A stretch of 64,000 nt of DNA from Streptomyces sp. NBC_00525 (GTDB taxonomy: Bacteria; Actinomycetota; Actinomycetes; Streptomycetales; Streptomycetaceae), in assembly GCF_036346595.1 (NCBI RefSeq), contig NZ_CP107834.1, positions 4,774,001 through 4,838,000 on the forward strand. Reading direction: 5' to 3'. Below are positions 38,540 to 47,183 of this stretch, in pieces. Numbering within the stretch: the first letter of the stretch is position 1; each line of letters opens with the position of its first letter. A model generated the notes under the pieces. It was not told the origin of the DNA. It ran no database searches and was given only the letters and a program-made list of their open reading frames with translations. A program made the position numbers and the translations under genes.

Positions 38540-39984
38540 GGTCCGTACGGGCCAGGGCCGCGCTCGGCGCCACCGTCGTCGTCGCCCTCGCCCTGGGCGC
38601 CGCCGGGCTCGCCGTCCTGCTCGTCCTGCGCGCCAACCTCACCGACCAGGCGGGTCTCCAGGCCGAGGTGGCCGCCCGCGAGGTCGCCGGACAGCTCGCG
38701 CTGGGCGTGCCCCACGACGAGCTGGACACCGGCGACGAGGAGGAGCACCCGGTCCAGGTCACCGACGAGGACGGCCGCGTGGTCGCCGTCTCCAAGGACC
38801 TGGAGGCGATCTCCGGCACCGGCACCGACCGGGTCGCCCCGCAGCCGCCCCGGCCCGCCCCCGCGCCGGACGACGACGACCGCGACGACGACGGCGGCGC
38901 CGCCCCGGACCGGGGCGAGGTCTCCGCGGACGATCCGGACTTCACCAACGGCACCGCCACCGTGGACGGCGACCGCGCCGACTACCGGTTCGCGTCGGTC
39001 GAGGCCACGGACCCGGACGGGCGCACCCTGACCGTGCACGCCGGCGCCCCGCTCGCCGCCGAACAGCGGGCCGTACGCAGTGTGCGCTCCGCGATGCTGA
39101 CCGGGCTGCCCGTGGTGCTGCTGGTCGTCGCCGGGGTGACCTGGCTGGTGACCCGGCGGGCGCTGCGGCCGGTGGAGGGCATCCGGCGCGAGATGGCGGC
39201 GATCACCGCCTCCGAGGACCTGGGCAGGCGGGTGCCGGAGCCGGACTCGCGGGACGAGGTCGCCCGGCTGGCCCGTACGACCAACGAGACGCTGACCGCG
39301 CTGGAGGCGTCCGTCGAGCGGCAGCGGCGCTTCGTGGCGGACGCCTCGCACGAACTGCGCAGCCCCATCGCCTCGCTGCGCACCCAGCTGGAGGTGGGCG
39401 CCGCGCATCCGGAGCTGCTGGACGTGCCGGGGGCGGTCGTCGACACCGTACGGCTCCAGGCGCTCGCCGCCGATCTGCTGCTGCTGGCCCGGCTGGACGC
39501 GGGGGAGCGGCCGGGCCTGACCGGGCTGGAGCTGGGGGCGCTGGTCCGGGAGGAGGTCTCCCAGCGGGTCGGCGACCGCGTGCCGGTCGCGGTGTCGGTG
39601 CGGGGCGGCGGACCGGAAGTGGCCGGGTCGCGCGGACAGTTGGCCCGGGTGCTCGGCAACCTGCTGGACAACGCCGAGCGGCACGCGGTGCGTTCGGTCA
39701 CCGTCACGGTCGACCGGGAGGGCGGCGGGGTCGTCGTCGCGGTCGAGGACGACGGGGCGGGGGTGCCGGAGGCGGAGCGCGAGCGGATCTTCGAGCGCTT
39801 CGTGCGCCTCGACGACGCCCGCGCCCGCGATGACGGCGGGGCGGGCCTGGGCCTGGCCATCGCCCGCGATGTGGCCGCCCGGCACGGCGGCCGGCTCACC
39901 GTGACGGATGCGCCGGGGGGCGGGGCCCGCTTCGAACTGTGGCTGCCCTCGCGTACCGGCTCCCCGGCGGCCGGAGGGGCGTGA
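38536..39984 (+). CDS. Sensor histidine kinase (EnvZ/CutS-like)
   Basis: Membrane kinase of 482 residues. Helix one is at about 12-32. The external loop (33-185) contains an Asp-rich, Pro-rich stretch (APAPDDDDRDDDGGAAPDRG), and helix two is at about 192-212. A HAMP domain follows, then the H box FVADASHELRSPIASL, N box LGNLLDNAERHA, G1 EDDGAGVPE and G2 GAGLGLAIARD. GTG at 38536 overlaps the regulator stop. Acidic patches in the loop and in the neighbouring PepSY protein suggest metal or cation sensing, which is inference. Confidence 0.93.
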   Translation: MRSVRARAALGATVVVALALGAAGLAVLLVLRANLTDQAGLQAEVAAREVAGQLALGVPHDELDTGDEEEHPVQVTDEDGRVVAVSKDLEAISGTGTDRVAPQPPRPAPAPDDDDRDDDGGAAPDRGEVSADDPDFTNGTATVDGDRADYRFASVEATDPDGRTLTVHAGAPLAAEQRAVRSVRSAMLTGLPVVLLVVAGVTWLVTRRALRPVEGIRREMAAITASEDLGRRVPEPDSRDEVARLARTTNETLTALEASVERQRRFVADASHELRSPIASLRTQLEVGAAHPELLDVPGAVVDTVRLQALAADLLLLARLDAGERPGLTGLELGALVREEVSQRVGDRVPVAVSVRGGGPEVAGSRGQLARVLGNLLDNAERHAVRSVTVTVDREGGGVVVAVEDDGAGVPEAERERIFERFVRLDDARARDDGGAGLGLAIARDVAARHGGRLTVTDAPGGGARFELWLPSRTGSPAAGGA

Positions 39985-39997
39985 GCCGGGGCCCGCG

Positions 39998-40468
39998 TCA
40001 GCCCCGCTGGCCCCGCAGGTGCTCCGCCACCGGCGTGAGCGCGGCGTGCAGTTGGGCCAGGGCCTCCGGGGAGAGCAGATCCATGAAGTGCTTGCGGACC
40101 GACGCGACGTGGTGCGGCGCGACCTTGCGCATCGTCTCCGCGCCCTCCTCCGTGAGCACCGCGTACAGGCCCCGGCGGTCCGACTCGCAGTTCTCCCGGC
40201 GGACCAGGCCCGCGGTCTCCATACGGGTGATCTGGTGCGAGAGCCGGCTCTTGGACTGCAGGGTGGCGCCCGCGAGATCGCTCATCCGCATCCGCCGGTC
40301 GTCCGACTCCGAGAGGTTGACCAGGATCTCGTAGTCGTTGTTCGTCAGCCCGAACGGCTGGAGGTCCTTCTCCAACTGGTGCATCAGCAGCCTGCTGACG
40401 TCCAGGTGGGTGCGCCAGGCGCACTGCTCGGCGTCGCTCAGCCAGCGGGTGGCCGTCTCGGTCTCCAT
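39998..40468 (-). CDS. absC: MarR-family regulator, AbsC-like
   Basis: Winged-helix regulator of 156 residues: helix-rich N terminus (LDVSRLLMHQLEKDLQ), recognition region MRMSDLAGATLQSKSRLSHQITRMETAGLV and wing RRENCESDRRGLYAVLT. By sequence character and position it corresponds to S. coelicolor AbsC (SCO5405, from memory), a MarR protein needed for antibiotic production under low zinc. His and Cys residues near the dimer helices (HHVASVRKH, ENCES) could bind zinc. ATG at 40468. The orthology is likely but not proven here. Confidence 0.82.
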   Translation of the reverse strand: METETATRWLSDAEQCAWRTHLDVSRLLMHQLEKDLQPFGLTNNDYEILVNLSESDDRRMRMSDLAGATLQSKSRLSHQITRMETAGLVRRENCESDRRGLYAVLTEEGAETMRKVAPHHVASVRKHFMDLLSPEALAQLHAALTPVAEHLRGQRG

Positions 40469-40576
40469 GTATGGATTCTACCTAAGAAGTTGAAAGCCGG
40501 ACCAATCAGGAACGTGTGACACCCGGCACGCACGGCGGGGTGCAGGAGTTCGACATCACACTCCGCAGACTACCGT

Positions 40577-41338
40577 TCACAAACCGAAGCGACGCTGGAG
40601 GTCCCCCAGCTGACCGGGGGCGCGGGGGGTGGACCCGTGTTGACCGCCGCCGGGGACGCCCGCCTGGTGGGGTACCGGGCCCGTCGGCTGTTCGGGCATC
40701 AGCGCCTCGGTGGACTGGAGCAGCACCGTGCCGGCGCCCGCGAACTCGAACTGGTGCTCCTCGCCGGAGGCGCCGCCGATTCCGGTGAGGGCGCGCAGCC
40801 CGCCCATCACGCCGGTCATGTAGCCGTGGTCGTAGTGGTGGCAGGGGGAGGGGCAGTCCGCCCAGCCCACCAGTGCCTGCGGGTCGACGCGCAGCGGCGG
40901 CTCCATGAACACCACCGGGCCGTTGGACGCGGCGACGAACTTCCCCGTGCCGATCAGCGTCAGGAACCCCGGCACGATCGACTGCTTCAGCGCCAGCGAC
41001 GGCTGGTACGCGAGCAGGTTCCCGGACCGGATCGTCAGGTTCCCGTCGTCCAGGTCGTAGGAGTTCACATCGAACGCCCGGTCCGCGAGCAGCATCTTGC
41101 CGCTGCCCTCGGCGACCACCCAGTCGCTCGCGTGCAGCGGCGAGTGGAAGCTCGCCCGGACCAGCCGCTCGAACCGGCCGTGTCCGATGCCGTCGAACTT
41201 GATCTGCCCGTAGTAGGCGATCATCTTGCCCTTCTGCAGGAACCACTGGCTCCCCTTGAGCTCCACGCAGAAGGTGTACGCGTTGACGTTGTCGTCCGCC
41301 GGCAGCGTCATCGGATCAAAGACCACGGGGGCGTTCAC
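40577..41338 (-). CDS. AIM24-family protein (third of three)
   Basis: A 253-residue beta-rich protein of the AIM24/TerD-neighbour type. It shows the family pattern of paired strands: SQWFLQKGKMIAYYGQIKF, LLADRAFDVNSYDLDDGNLTIRSGNLLAY, and GSGKFVA-like runs near the centre. The C-terminal 30 residues are Pro/Gly/Gln-rich, an extension not present in the two sister proteins. Its start overlaps the stop of the middle gene (ATGA). Function unknown; AIM24 in yeast mitochondria affects inner-membrane organisation. Confidence 0.9.
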   Translation of the reverse strand: MNAPVVFDPMTLPADDNVNAYTFCVELKGSQWFLQKGKMIAYYGQIKFDGIGHGRFERLVRASFHSPLHASDWVVAEGSGKMLLADRAFDVNSYDLDDGNLTIRSGNLLAYQPSLALKQSIVPGFLTLIGTGKFVAASNGPVVFMEPPLRVDPQALVGWADCPSPCHHYDHGYMTGVMGGLRALTGIGGASGEEHQFEFAGAGTVLLQSTEALMPEQPTGPVPHQAGVPGGGQHGSTPRAPGQLGDLQRRFGL

Positions 41339-41985
41339 AGCTTCTCCTCCGACGCCTGGACGTACACCGCACCACTGCCGCTCAGTTCCAGCTGGAAGCC
41401 CTCGCCCGAGCCGCGTCCCACCATCTCGCGCCAGCCGAGCGCGGTGGAGAGCTTGTTGCGCACGTCGCCGTGGTGGGCGACGTACGCCTGGGGGTCGACA
41501 TGCACCGCGCGGCCGGGCGTGATCGGCAGTTCGATGACGCCGCCGTGCGCCATCACCGCCACCGCGCCGTGGCCCTGGAGCGTCGTGGTGAACAGGCCCT
41601 GGCCGGTCACCTGGCCGCGCACCATGCCCATCACGCCGCCCTGCGAACCCATGAACATCGTGCCCTGCCGGAGCGTCCCGTCGAAGGCGAGCAGCCGGTC
41701 GGCCTCCACGTACAGGGTGTCCCCGGAGAGGTTGATGACCTGGATGTGGTGGCCGCCGTGGCCGAACATCACCGTGCCGTTGCCCTCGACCGTCATCAGC
41801 GGGGTCGCCTCGTTCGCCAGCCGGCGGCCGATCATCGACATCACGCCGCCCTGGCCGCCCTGGATGTTCGGGGTGAACGACACCTCGCCCCGGTAGGCGA
41901 GCATCGCCCCGCGCTGGCTGAACATCTTCTGGCCGGGCGCCACCGTCGCCTCGACCATCCTGGAGTTGATCTCTCGGAACGGCAT
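41335..41985 (-). CDS. AIM24-family protein (second of three)
   Basis: A 216-residue AIM24 domain protein: FREINSRMVEATVAPGQKMFSQRGAMLAYRG at the start and the repeated sandwich strands GNGTVMFGHGGHHIQVINLSGDTLYVEADRLLAF. It contains Gly-Gly-Val-Met/Met-Gly runs (QGGVMSMIG, QGGVMGMVR). It overlaps the upstream paralogue by one base and the downstream one by four, so the three are translationally coupled and probably made in fixed ratio. No signal peptide. Confidence 0.9.
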   Translation of the reverse strand: MPFREINSRMVEATVAPGQKMFSQRGAMLAYRGEVSFTPNIQGGQGGVMSMIGRRLANEATPLMTVEGNGTVMFGHGGHHIQVINLSGDTLYVEADRLLAFDGTLRQGTMFMGSQGGVMGMVRGQVTGQGLFTTTLQGHGAVAVMAHGGVIELPITPGRAVHVDPQAYVAHHGDVRNKLSTALGWREMVGRGSGEGFQLELSGSGAVYVQASEEKL

Positions 41986-42617
41986 CAGACGTTCCCCCCG
42001 ATCGTGTTCCGCTCGCTGGGCTGCACGTAGACCAGTCCCTCGCCCTCGAAACGGATCTGGAAGGACTCGCCCGAGCCCTCGCCGATCAGTGTCCGGAAGT
42101 TCACCCCGGACTGGAAGTGCTGCTGGAGATTGCCCTGGTGGGCGATGTACGCGCCCGGATCGACGAACAGCGGGTACTGCGCCGAGACCCGCAGCACCAC
42201 GGCCGTGCCGTCCGACATGATCGCCGCCTGGCCGGTCCCCTCCACGGTGGTCGTGAACAGGCCGTTGCCCGTCGCGCCGCCGCGCAGCCCGGTGAACGTG
42301 GTGCCGGTGCGCAGCCCCGCGTCGGTGCAGAGCAGGTTGCTCGCCTCCACGTACAGCTTGTCGCCGTGCAGCGAGACGAGGTTGATCTCGCTCGCCCGGT
42401 CCGCGAAGTAGCAGGTGCCCTGCCCGGTGACCTGCATCACGGCCATCGACTCACCGGTCAGCCGGCGCGTCACCATGCCGCGCAGCCCCTCACCGCCGCC
42501 CGTCATCTTCTTGAACGACATCTGGCCCTCGTACGCGACCATCGAGCCGTTCTTCGCCTTGACGGCATCGCCGGCCAGATCGACCGCGAGCGTCTTGCTT
42601 CCCTCAAGCCGGAACAT
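41985..42617 (-). CDS. AIM24-family protein (first of three)
   Basis: A 210-residue AIM24 domain protein, first gene of the three-gene operon. Pattern residues include KAKNGSMVAYEGQMSF (about 22-37), GQGTCYFADRASEINLVSLHGDKLYVEASNLL and the C-terminal GSGESFQIRFEGEGLVYVQPSE. The last segment is closely matched in the middle gene (GSGEGFQLELSGSGAVYVQASE) and shows that the genes are duplicates. I use ATG at 42617 (MFRLEGSK); GTG at 42623 would add two residues. Divergent from the DUF3817 gene. Confidence 0.9.
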   Translation of the reverse strand: MFRLEGSKTLAVDLAGDAVKAKNGSMVAYEGQMSFKKMTGGGEGLRGMVTRRLTGESMAVMQVTGQGTCYFADRASEINLVSLHGDKLYVEASNLLCTDAGLRTGTTFTGLRGGATGNGLFTTTVEGTGQAAIMSDGTAVVLRVSAQYPLFVDPGAYIAHQGNLQQHFQSGVNFRTLIGEGSGESFQIRFEGEGLVYVQPSERNTIGGNV

Positions 42618-42886
42618 TGCCACCCGGCGAAAATAGCGCCGGACACCGCCGCCGGAACAGGGGCGGCCGTGCGATCGGCCGTCCCGCAGCGCCCCTGATA
42701 CGCATCCGGTACCGGACCCGTACGCAATCGGGACGTACTTCTCGCGCGGCCGGGGACATGCCCGCCCCGCCGCCGCCCGGCCGCGTCCGGGACCCCCCGC
42801 CCGGCCGTCCGGGCCGCGATGTCACAATGGTGCCGCTTGTGCGTGCGTTCACAAGCCGTCACGCCCCTCCCACCGAAGGTGCCCCC

Positions 42887-43237
42887 GTGGACATCAAGAC
42901 CGCCACCGCCCTGCACCGGCTGCGCCTCATCTCGATTCCCGAGGCGCTGTCCTTCCCCGCCCTGATCCTGTTCGGCTCGGTTCTCAGCCGGGTCTCGGAC
43001 ATCGACTTCCTGATGATGCCGCTCGGCATGCTGCACGGCGTGCTCTTCGTCATCTACGTCGTGCTGCTGCTCGACGTGTGGGCGAAGACCAAGTGGCCGC
43101 TCAAGCGCGTCGCGTTCTTCTTCGTGCTCTGCGTGCTGCCTTTCGGCGGCCTGTACGGCGACAAGGTGCTCAAGCGCTACGAGGCGGACAGCGTCATCGC
43201 CGCCCGCGCCCGCCGGGAAGGCACGGTCAGCGCATGA
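42887..43237 (+). CDS. DUF3817 membrane protein (first copy)
   Basis: A 116-residue protein with three likely membrane helices (about 15-35, 42-65, 72-92) and the family run [28 protein letters not shown], ending in a charged tail. GTG at 42887 follows GAAGGTG. The stop overlaps the start of the MTH1187 gene (ATGA). A paralogue lies at 46795. DUF3817 proteins are also found fused to transporters, so a role in transport or membrane-protein stability is possible but unproven. Confidence 0.88.
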   Translation: MDIKTATALHRLRLISIPEALSFPALILFGSVLSRVSDIDFLMMPLGMLHGVLFVIYVVLLLDVWAKTKWPLKRVAFFFVLCVLPFGGLYGDKVLKRYEADSVIAARARREGTVSA

Positions 43238-43527
43238 TCGTCGCGTTCTCCGTCAGCCCGCTCGGGGTCGGTGAGGACGTCGGCGAGTACGTCGCCGACG
43301 CCGTCCGCGTCGTCCGCGAGTCGGGGCTGCCCAACCGCACGGACGCCATGTTCACCTCGATCGAGGGGGAGTGGGACGAGGTCATGGACGTCGTCAAGCG
43401 TGCCGTGGCCGCCGTCGAGGCACGGGCCGGGCGGGTCTCGCTCGTCCTCAAGGCGGACATCCGCCCCGGTGTCACGGACGGGCTGACGTCGAAGGTCGAG
43501 ACGGTCGAGCGGTACCTCGCGCAGTGA
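43234..43527 (+). CDS. MTH1187/YkoF-like thiamine-binding protein
   Basis: A 97-residue small ferredoxin-fold protein. It has the family pattern [27 protein letters not shown], [20 protein letters not shown] and VLKADIRPG (read as positions 1-27, 40-59 and 74-82). Members bind thiamine or related small ligands as dimers or tetramers. ATG overlaps the DUF3817 stop by 4 bp, so the two are coupled. A hairpin follows at 43546-43573. No enzyme role can be assigned. Confidence 0.88.
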   Translation: MIVAFSVSPLGVGEDVGEYVADAVRVVRESGLPNRTDAMFTSIEGEWDEVMDVVKRAVAAVEARAGRVSLVLKADIRPGVTDGLTSKVETVERYLAQ

Positions 43528-43545
43528 TCCCGCGCGCCCCGCGAC

Positions 43546-43573
43546 GAGCCCCCGCCCGCCCGGACGGGGGCTC
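43546..43573. terminator. Bidirectional terminator
   Basis: GAGCCCCCG (43546-43554) and CGGGGGCTC (43565-43573) are perfect 9-bp arms between the convergent MTH1187 and ArsR-type genes. Confidence 0.75.
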
Positions 43574-43618
43574 CCGCCGTTCCGGGGGCGTGCTCCGTAC
43601 CCCGGCCGCGGGCGCGCG

Positions 43619-44602
43619 TCACTCCTGGGCGGCCAGCGCGATCCCCAGCGGCGTCCGCTCGTACAGCACCTGGTGCCCGTAGCGGCGCGAGGTCAGCAGT
43701 CCGGCCGCCCGCAGCACCGACAGGTGCTCCGACACCGACGACGGCGCCAGGCCCAGCCGGTGCGCCAGCACGGTCGGCCCGGCCGGCTCGTCCAGCGCGC
43801 ACAGCACCTCCGCCCGCCCCCGCCCGAGCAGCCGGGCCAGCGCCTGCGGGGTGCTCGCGCCCGGCTCCGTCCACAGGCCCCCGATGCCGCGCGCCGGGTA
43901 GATCACGGCCGGCAGCCAGGGGTCCTCGAAGCCGCCCACCGTGTCCGGCCAGACGAACACGGACGGCATCAGGACCAGCCCCCGCCCGCTCAGCACCCGT
44001 GAGTGGGCGCTCCTGGTCCCGCTGACCGTGAGCGTGGAGTCCGACCAGCTCAGCCGCGGGCTCAGCTCACCGAGCAGCCGCTCGAACCCGACCGCCGCCA
44101 GCCGGCGCGAGTGGTACGCCACGTCCGCCTCCAGCAGCGCCCGCAGCCGGGGCCAGTGCGGTTCGATCAGCAGCCGCCAGGCCCGCTCCAGCAGGTCCGC
44201 CAACTCCCGCACGGCGCGCGCCGGGTCGGCGAGCAGCGCCCGCCCCGCGGCCGAATCCCGCGCCTGCGGCCGCTGGTCGAGCGAGGCCGCGATGTCCTGC
44301 CGGGCCAGCTCCGGATCGACCGACCGCACGGCGGCGATCTCCTCGTCGAAGGAGGCGAGCGGGCCCATCGGCGGCGGCGAGAAGAAGTCCGGGCAGTGCC
44401 CGCCGTCCGGCATCAGCAGCCACAGCGGCCCCAGTTCGAGACCGGCCGCCGCGTCCCGGATGCTCCGCAGCCACGGCAGGTGGTAGCCCTGCTGGGCGGG
44501 CCGCGCCAGCACCCGTACCGCCGCCTGGGTCTCGAACAGGGGCGAGAGCGCGAAGCGGCAGCGCAGCAGATCGCTCTCGTCGAAGTGCAGCTGGAAGGAC
44601 AT
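43619..44602 (-). CDS. ArsR-type winged-helix regulator with N-terminal sensor-like domain
   Basis: A 327-residue protein. The first 230 residues form a helical domain of the DUF5937 kind (MSFQLHFDESDLLRCRFALSP). The C-terminal 75 residues are an ArsR winged helix: LLGRGRAEVLCALDEPAGPTVLAHRLGLAPSSVSEHLSVLRAAGLLTSRRYGHQVLYERT (recognition around SSVSEHLSVL). ATG at 44602 gives a short 74-bp divergent gap to the MFS gene, so it is probably the regulator of that exporter. The inducer is unknown. Confidence 0.86.
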   Translation of the reverse strand: MSFQLHFDESDLLRCRFALSPLFETQAAVRVLARPAQQGYHLPWLRSIRDAAAGLELGPLWLLMPDGGHCPDFFSPPPMGPLASFDEEIAAVRSVDPELARQDIAASLDQRPQARDSAAGRALLADPARAVRELADLLERAWRLLIEPHWPRLRALLEADVAYHSRRLAAVGFERLLGELSPRLSWSDSTLTVSGTRSAHSRVLSGRGLVLMPSVFVWPDTVGGFEDPWLPAVIYPARGIGGLWTEPGASTPQALARLLGRGRAEVLCALDEPAGPTVLAHRLGLAPSSVSEHLSVLRAAGLLTSRRYGHQVLYERTPLGIALAAQE

Positions 44603-44676
44603 GGGCGGACCCCGCGAAGATTCGGCCGGTGCCGAAAGTCTACGGGGCGGGCGGGCCGGTACCGCAGGCTGCGGCC

Positions 44677-46209
44677 ATGCCGAGAGACACCACCGATCCC
44701 CGGCCGGGCAGCCCCGGCGACCCCGGAACCCCTGCCCGGCCCACCGGACCGGCCGCACTCCCGGCCCCGCCCCCGGAGCGCACCGGCCCCCCTGACCCGA
44801 GCCGGCCACCGGCGCTCCGGGCCGGCGGCGGGACACCGCAGACGCGCGAGGCGCGCGAGACACCTGATACGTCCGAGACACCCGTGGCACCCGACACACC
44901 AGCGGCACCCGACACACCAGCGACGCGCGGGTACCGGCCCGTCTTCGCCGTCCGTGAGTTCCGCGCGGTGTTCGCCGCGCATCTGCTCTCGCTCCTCGGC
45001 GTCATCGTCAGCGAACTCGCCCTCACCGTCCTCGTCTACGACCTCACCTCCTCACCCCTGCTCAGCGCGCTGACCTTCGCGCTCGGCATGCTCCCGTACC
45101 TCGTCGGCGGCACCCTCTTCGCCGGGATCGCCGACCGCTACCCCGCCCGCCGGGTGCTGGTCGGCTGCGACCTGGTCTGCGCGGCCTGTGTCGCCGTGAT
45201 GGTCCTGCCGGGCACCCCCGTCGCCGGACTGCTGGTGCTGCGCTGCCTGGTCGCGGCCGTCTCGCCGGTCTTCACCGGGGCCCGGATGGCCGCGCTCACC
45301 GACATCCTGGGCGAGGGCGAGCTGTACGTCCTGGGGCGCTCGCTGCTGCGGATCGTCTCGCAGGGCTCGCTGCTCGCCGGATTCGGCGTCGGCGGGGTGC
45401 TGCTGACCGTGGTCTCGCCGCGCGGCGCGATCACCGTCACCGCCGTCACCTTCCTCTGCTCGGCCGCGCTGCTGCGCTTCGGCACCCGCGACCGGCCCGC
45501 CCGCACGGGGGACGGGTCCGGCTCCTCGCTGCTGCGCGACTCGCTCTCCGGCGCCCGGCTGGTCCTCGGCCACCGCCGCGTCCGCGCGCTGATGCTGCTG
45601 TTCTGGCTGCCCCCGATGTTCATCGTCGCGCCGGAGGCGCTGGCCGCGCCGTACGCCGACGAGATCGGCGTCGGCCCGGCCGCGCTCGGGCTGCTGATGT
45701 GCGCGATGCCCGTCGGGCACATCGCCTCCGAGCTGTACGCGGGTTCCGCGCTGCGGCCCCGGACCCGGGAGCGGATCGTGCTGCCGCTCGCCGCCGCCGG
45801 TCTGCTGCCCCTCCTGGTGTACGGGCTGACGCCGGGCGTCGCCGGGGCCGCCGCCGCGCTCGTGGTGGCCGGCGCCTCCTCCGCGTACGTGATCGGCCTC
45901 GACCAGTGGTTCGTGGCGGCCGTCCCGGAGGAGCTGCGCGGGCGTGCGATGACCCTGCTCACCGCCGGGCTGATGACGATCCAGGGCGTCGGGATGGCGC
46001 TCGCCGGGCTCGCGGCGGAGTTCTTCCCGGTGCACGGGGTGGTCGCGGGGGCGGCCGTGCTGGGCACCCTGTGCCTGTTGCCGCTGGTGGCCGAGGTACG
46101 CAGAACCGCGCCCGGAACCGCGTCCGGGGCCGGACCCGTAATCGCACCCGGGAACGGGACCCGGACCGAAGTGCGAGACAGGGAGGACCGGCAAGTTCCC
46201 CATGGGTAA
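44677..46209 (+). CDS. MFS transporter with disordered N-terminal extension
   Basis: A 510-residue major facilitator. The first 80 residues are Pro/Thr/Ala-rich and include an exact 18-bp tandem repeat in the DNA (44887-44922). About eleven or twelve membrane helices follow. The loop 2-3 signature resembles GxxADRxxxRxxL: AGIADRYPARRVLV. Short Arg/Asp motifs continue (GTRDRPART), and the C-terminal tail is charged. ATG at 44677 is used; a GTG at 44629 is in frame. It is divergent from the ArsR-type gene and overlaps a MarR gene by 8 bp. Confidence 0.88.
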   Translation: MPRDTTDPRPGSPGDPGTPARPTGPAALPAPPPERTGPPDPSRPPALRAGGGTPQTREARETPDTSETPVAPDTPAAPDTPATRGYRPVFAVREFRAVFAAHLLSLLGVIVSELALTVLVYDLTSSPLLSALTFALGMLPYLVGGTLFAGIADRYPARRVLVGCDLVCAACVAVMVLPGTPVAGLLVLRCLVAAVSPVFTGARMAALTDILGEGELYVLGRSLLRIVSQGSLLAGFGVGGVLLTVVSPRGAITVTAVTFLCSAALLRFGTRDRPARTGDGSGSSLLRDSLSGARLVLGHRRVRALMLLFWLPPMFIVAPEALAAPYADEIGVGPAALGLLMCAMPVGHIASELYAGSALRPRTRERIVLPLAAAGLLPLLVYGLTPGVAGAAAALVVAGASSAYVIGLDQWFVAAVPEELRGRAMTLLTAGLMTIQGVGMALAGLAAEFFPVHGVVAGAAVLGTLCLLPLVAEVRRTAPGTASGAGPVIAPGNGTRTEVRDREDRQVPHG

Positions 46210-46729
46210 GGTCGTGGCCGTGCCGAAGCCGCTCAGCCTTCCCTTCGATCCCATCGCCCGCGCCGACGAGCTCTGGCAGCAGCGCTGGGGCCCCGTCCCG
46301 TCCATGGGCGCGATCACCTCGATCATGCGGGCGCAGCAGATCCTGCTCGCCGAGGTGGACGCCGTCGTCAAGCCGTACGGGCTGACCTTCGCGCGCTACG
46401 AGGCGCTGGTGCTGCTCACCTTCTCCAAGGCCGGCGAGCTGCCGATGTCCAAGATCGGTGAGCGGCTGATGGTGCACCCGACGTCGGTGACCAACACGGT
46501 GGACCGGCTGGTGCGCTCCGGCCTGGTCGACAAGCGCCCCAACCCGAACGACGGCCGGGGCACGCTTGCGTCGATCACCGACAAGGGCCGCGAGGTCGTC
46601 GAGTCGGCCACCCGAGACCTGGTGGCGATGGAGTTCGGGCTCGGGGTGTACGACGCCGAGGAGTGCGCCGAGATCTTCGCGCTGCTGCGGCCCCTGCGCA
46701 TCGCCGCGCAGGACTTCGAGGAGATCTGA
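46202..46729 (+). CDS. MarR-family regulator
   Basis: A 175-residue winged-helix protein: FDPIARADELWQQRWG lead, then LTFARYEALVLLTFSKAGELPMSKIGERLMVHPTSVTNTVDRLVRSGLVDKRPNPNDGRGTLASIT (recognition helix around PTSVTNTVDRLV, wing DGRG). ATG at 46202 overlaps the MFS gene stop by 8 bp; GTG at 46220 is an alternative. Cotranscription with the exporter suggests it senses a related compound. It is a distinct MarR subgroup from the AbsC-like protein at 40 kb. Confidence 0.88.
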   Translation: MGKVVAVPKPLSLPFDPIARADELWQQRWGPVPSMGAITSIMRAQQILLAEVDAVVKPYGLTFARYEALVLLTFSKAGELPMSKIGERLMVHPTSVTNTVDRLVRSGLVDKRPNPNDGRGTLASITDKGREVVESATRDLVAMEFGLGVYDAEECAEIFALLRPLRIAAQDFEEI

Positions 46730-46794
46730 GAGACGCGGTTCCGGAGCCCGGCCCGCTGCAAGATCGCCCGGCACGTCCGGTTACGCTCGATGGC

Positions 46795-47130
46795 ATGAAA
46801 CGCAGTGTGCTGACCCGATACCGGGTGATGGCTTACGTCACCGCCGTCATGTTGCTGATCCTCTGCGTGTGCATGATCTTCAAATACGGCTTCGACAAGG
46901 GTGAGGGCCTGACGCTCGTCGTCTCCCAGATCCACGGTGTGCTGTACATCATCTACCTGATCTTCGCCTTCGACCTGGGGTCCAAGGCGAAGTGGCCGAT
47001 GGGGAAGCTGCTCTGGGTGCTGATCTCGGGCACCATTCCGACGGCCGCGTTCTTCGTCGAGCGCAGGATCGTCCGTGAGGTCGAGCCGCTGGTCGCCGAC
47101 GCGACGCCGGCAGCCCCTGCGAACGTCTGA
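46795..47130 (+). CDS. DUF3817 membrane protein (second copy)
   Basis: A 111-residue paralogue of the protein at 42887, sharing Q/MxHGVLYIIYLIFAFDLGSKAKWPMGK with three membrane helices (about 10-28, 38-62, 68-88). ATG at 46795 gives MKRSVLTRYRVMAYVTA. It follows the MarR gene by 65 bp and is terminated by the hairpin at 47144-47172. The two copies flank an exporter-regulator group. Function unknown. Confidence 0.86.
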   Translation: MKRSVLTRYRVMAYVTAVMLLILCVCMIFKYGFDKGEGLTLVVSQIHGVLYIIYLIFAFDLGSKAKWPMGKLLWVLISGTIPTAAFFVERRIVREVEPLVADATPAAPANV

Positions 47131-47143
47131 GCGATTCCCGATG

Positions 47144-47172
47144 AACCGCCCCGCGCGAAGCGCCGGGCGGTT
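47144..47172 (+). terminator. Terminator before icmA
   Basis: AACCGCCC (47144-47151) pairs with GGGCGGTT (47165-47172), followed by TGT. It separates the second DUF3817 gene from the icmA promoter. Confidence 0.75.
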
Positions 47173-47183
47173 TGTCATCGACA

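Noticed and set aside
42705..42716. Palindrome TCCGGTACCGGA in the AIM24/DUF3817 divergent gap
   Set aside because: A 12-bp palindrome of G, C and a KpnI-like core is expected by chance at this base composition; no second site supports it.
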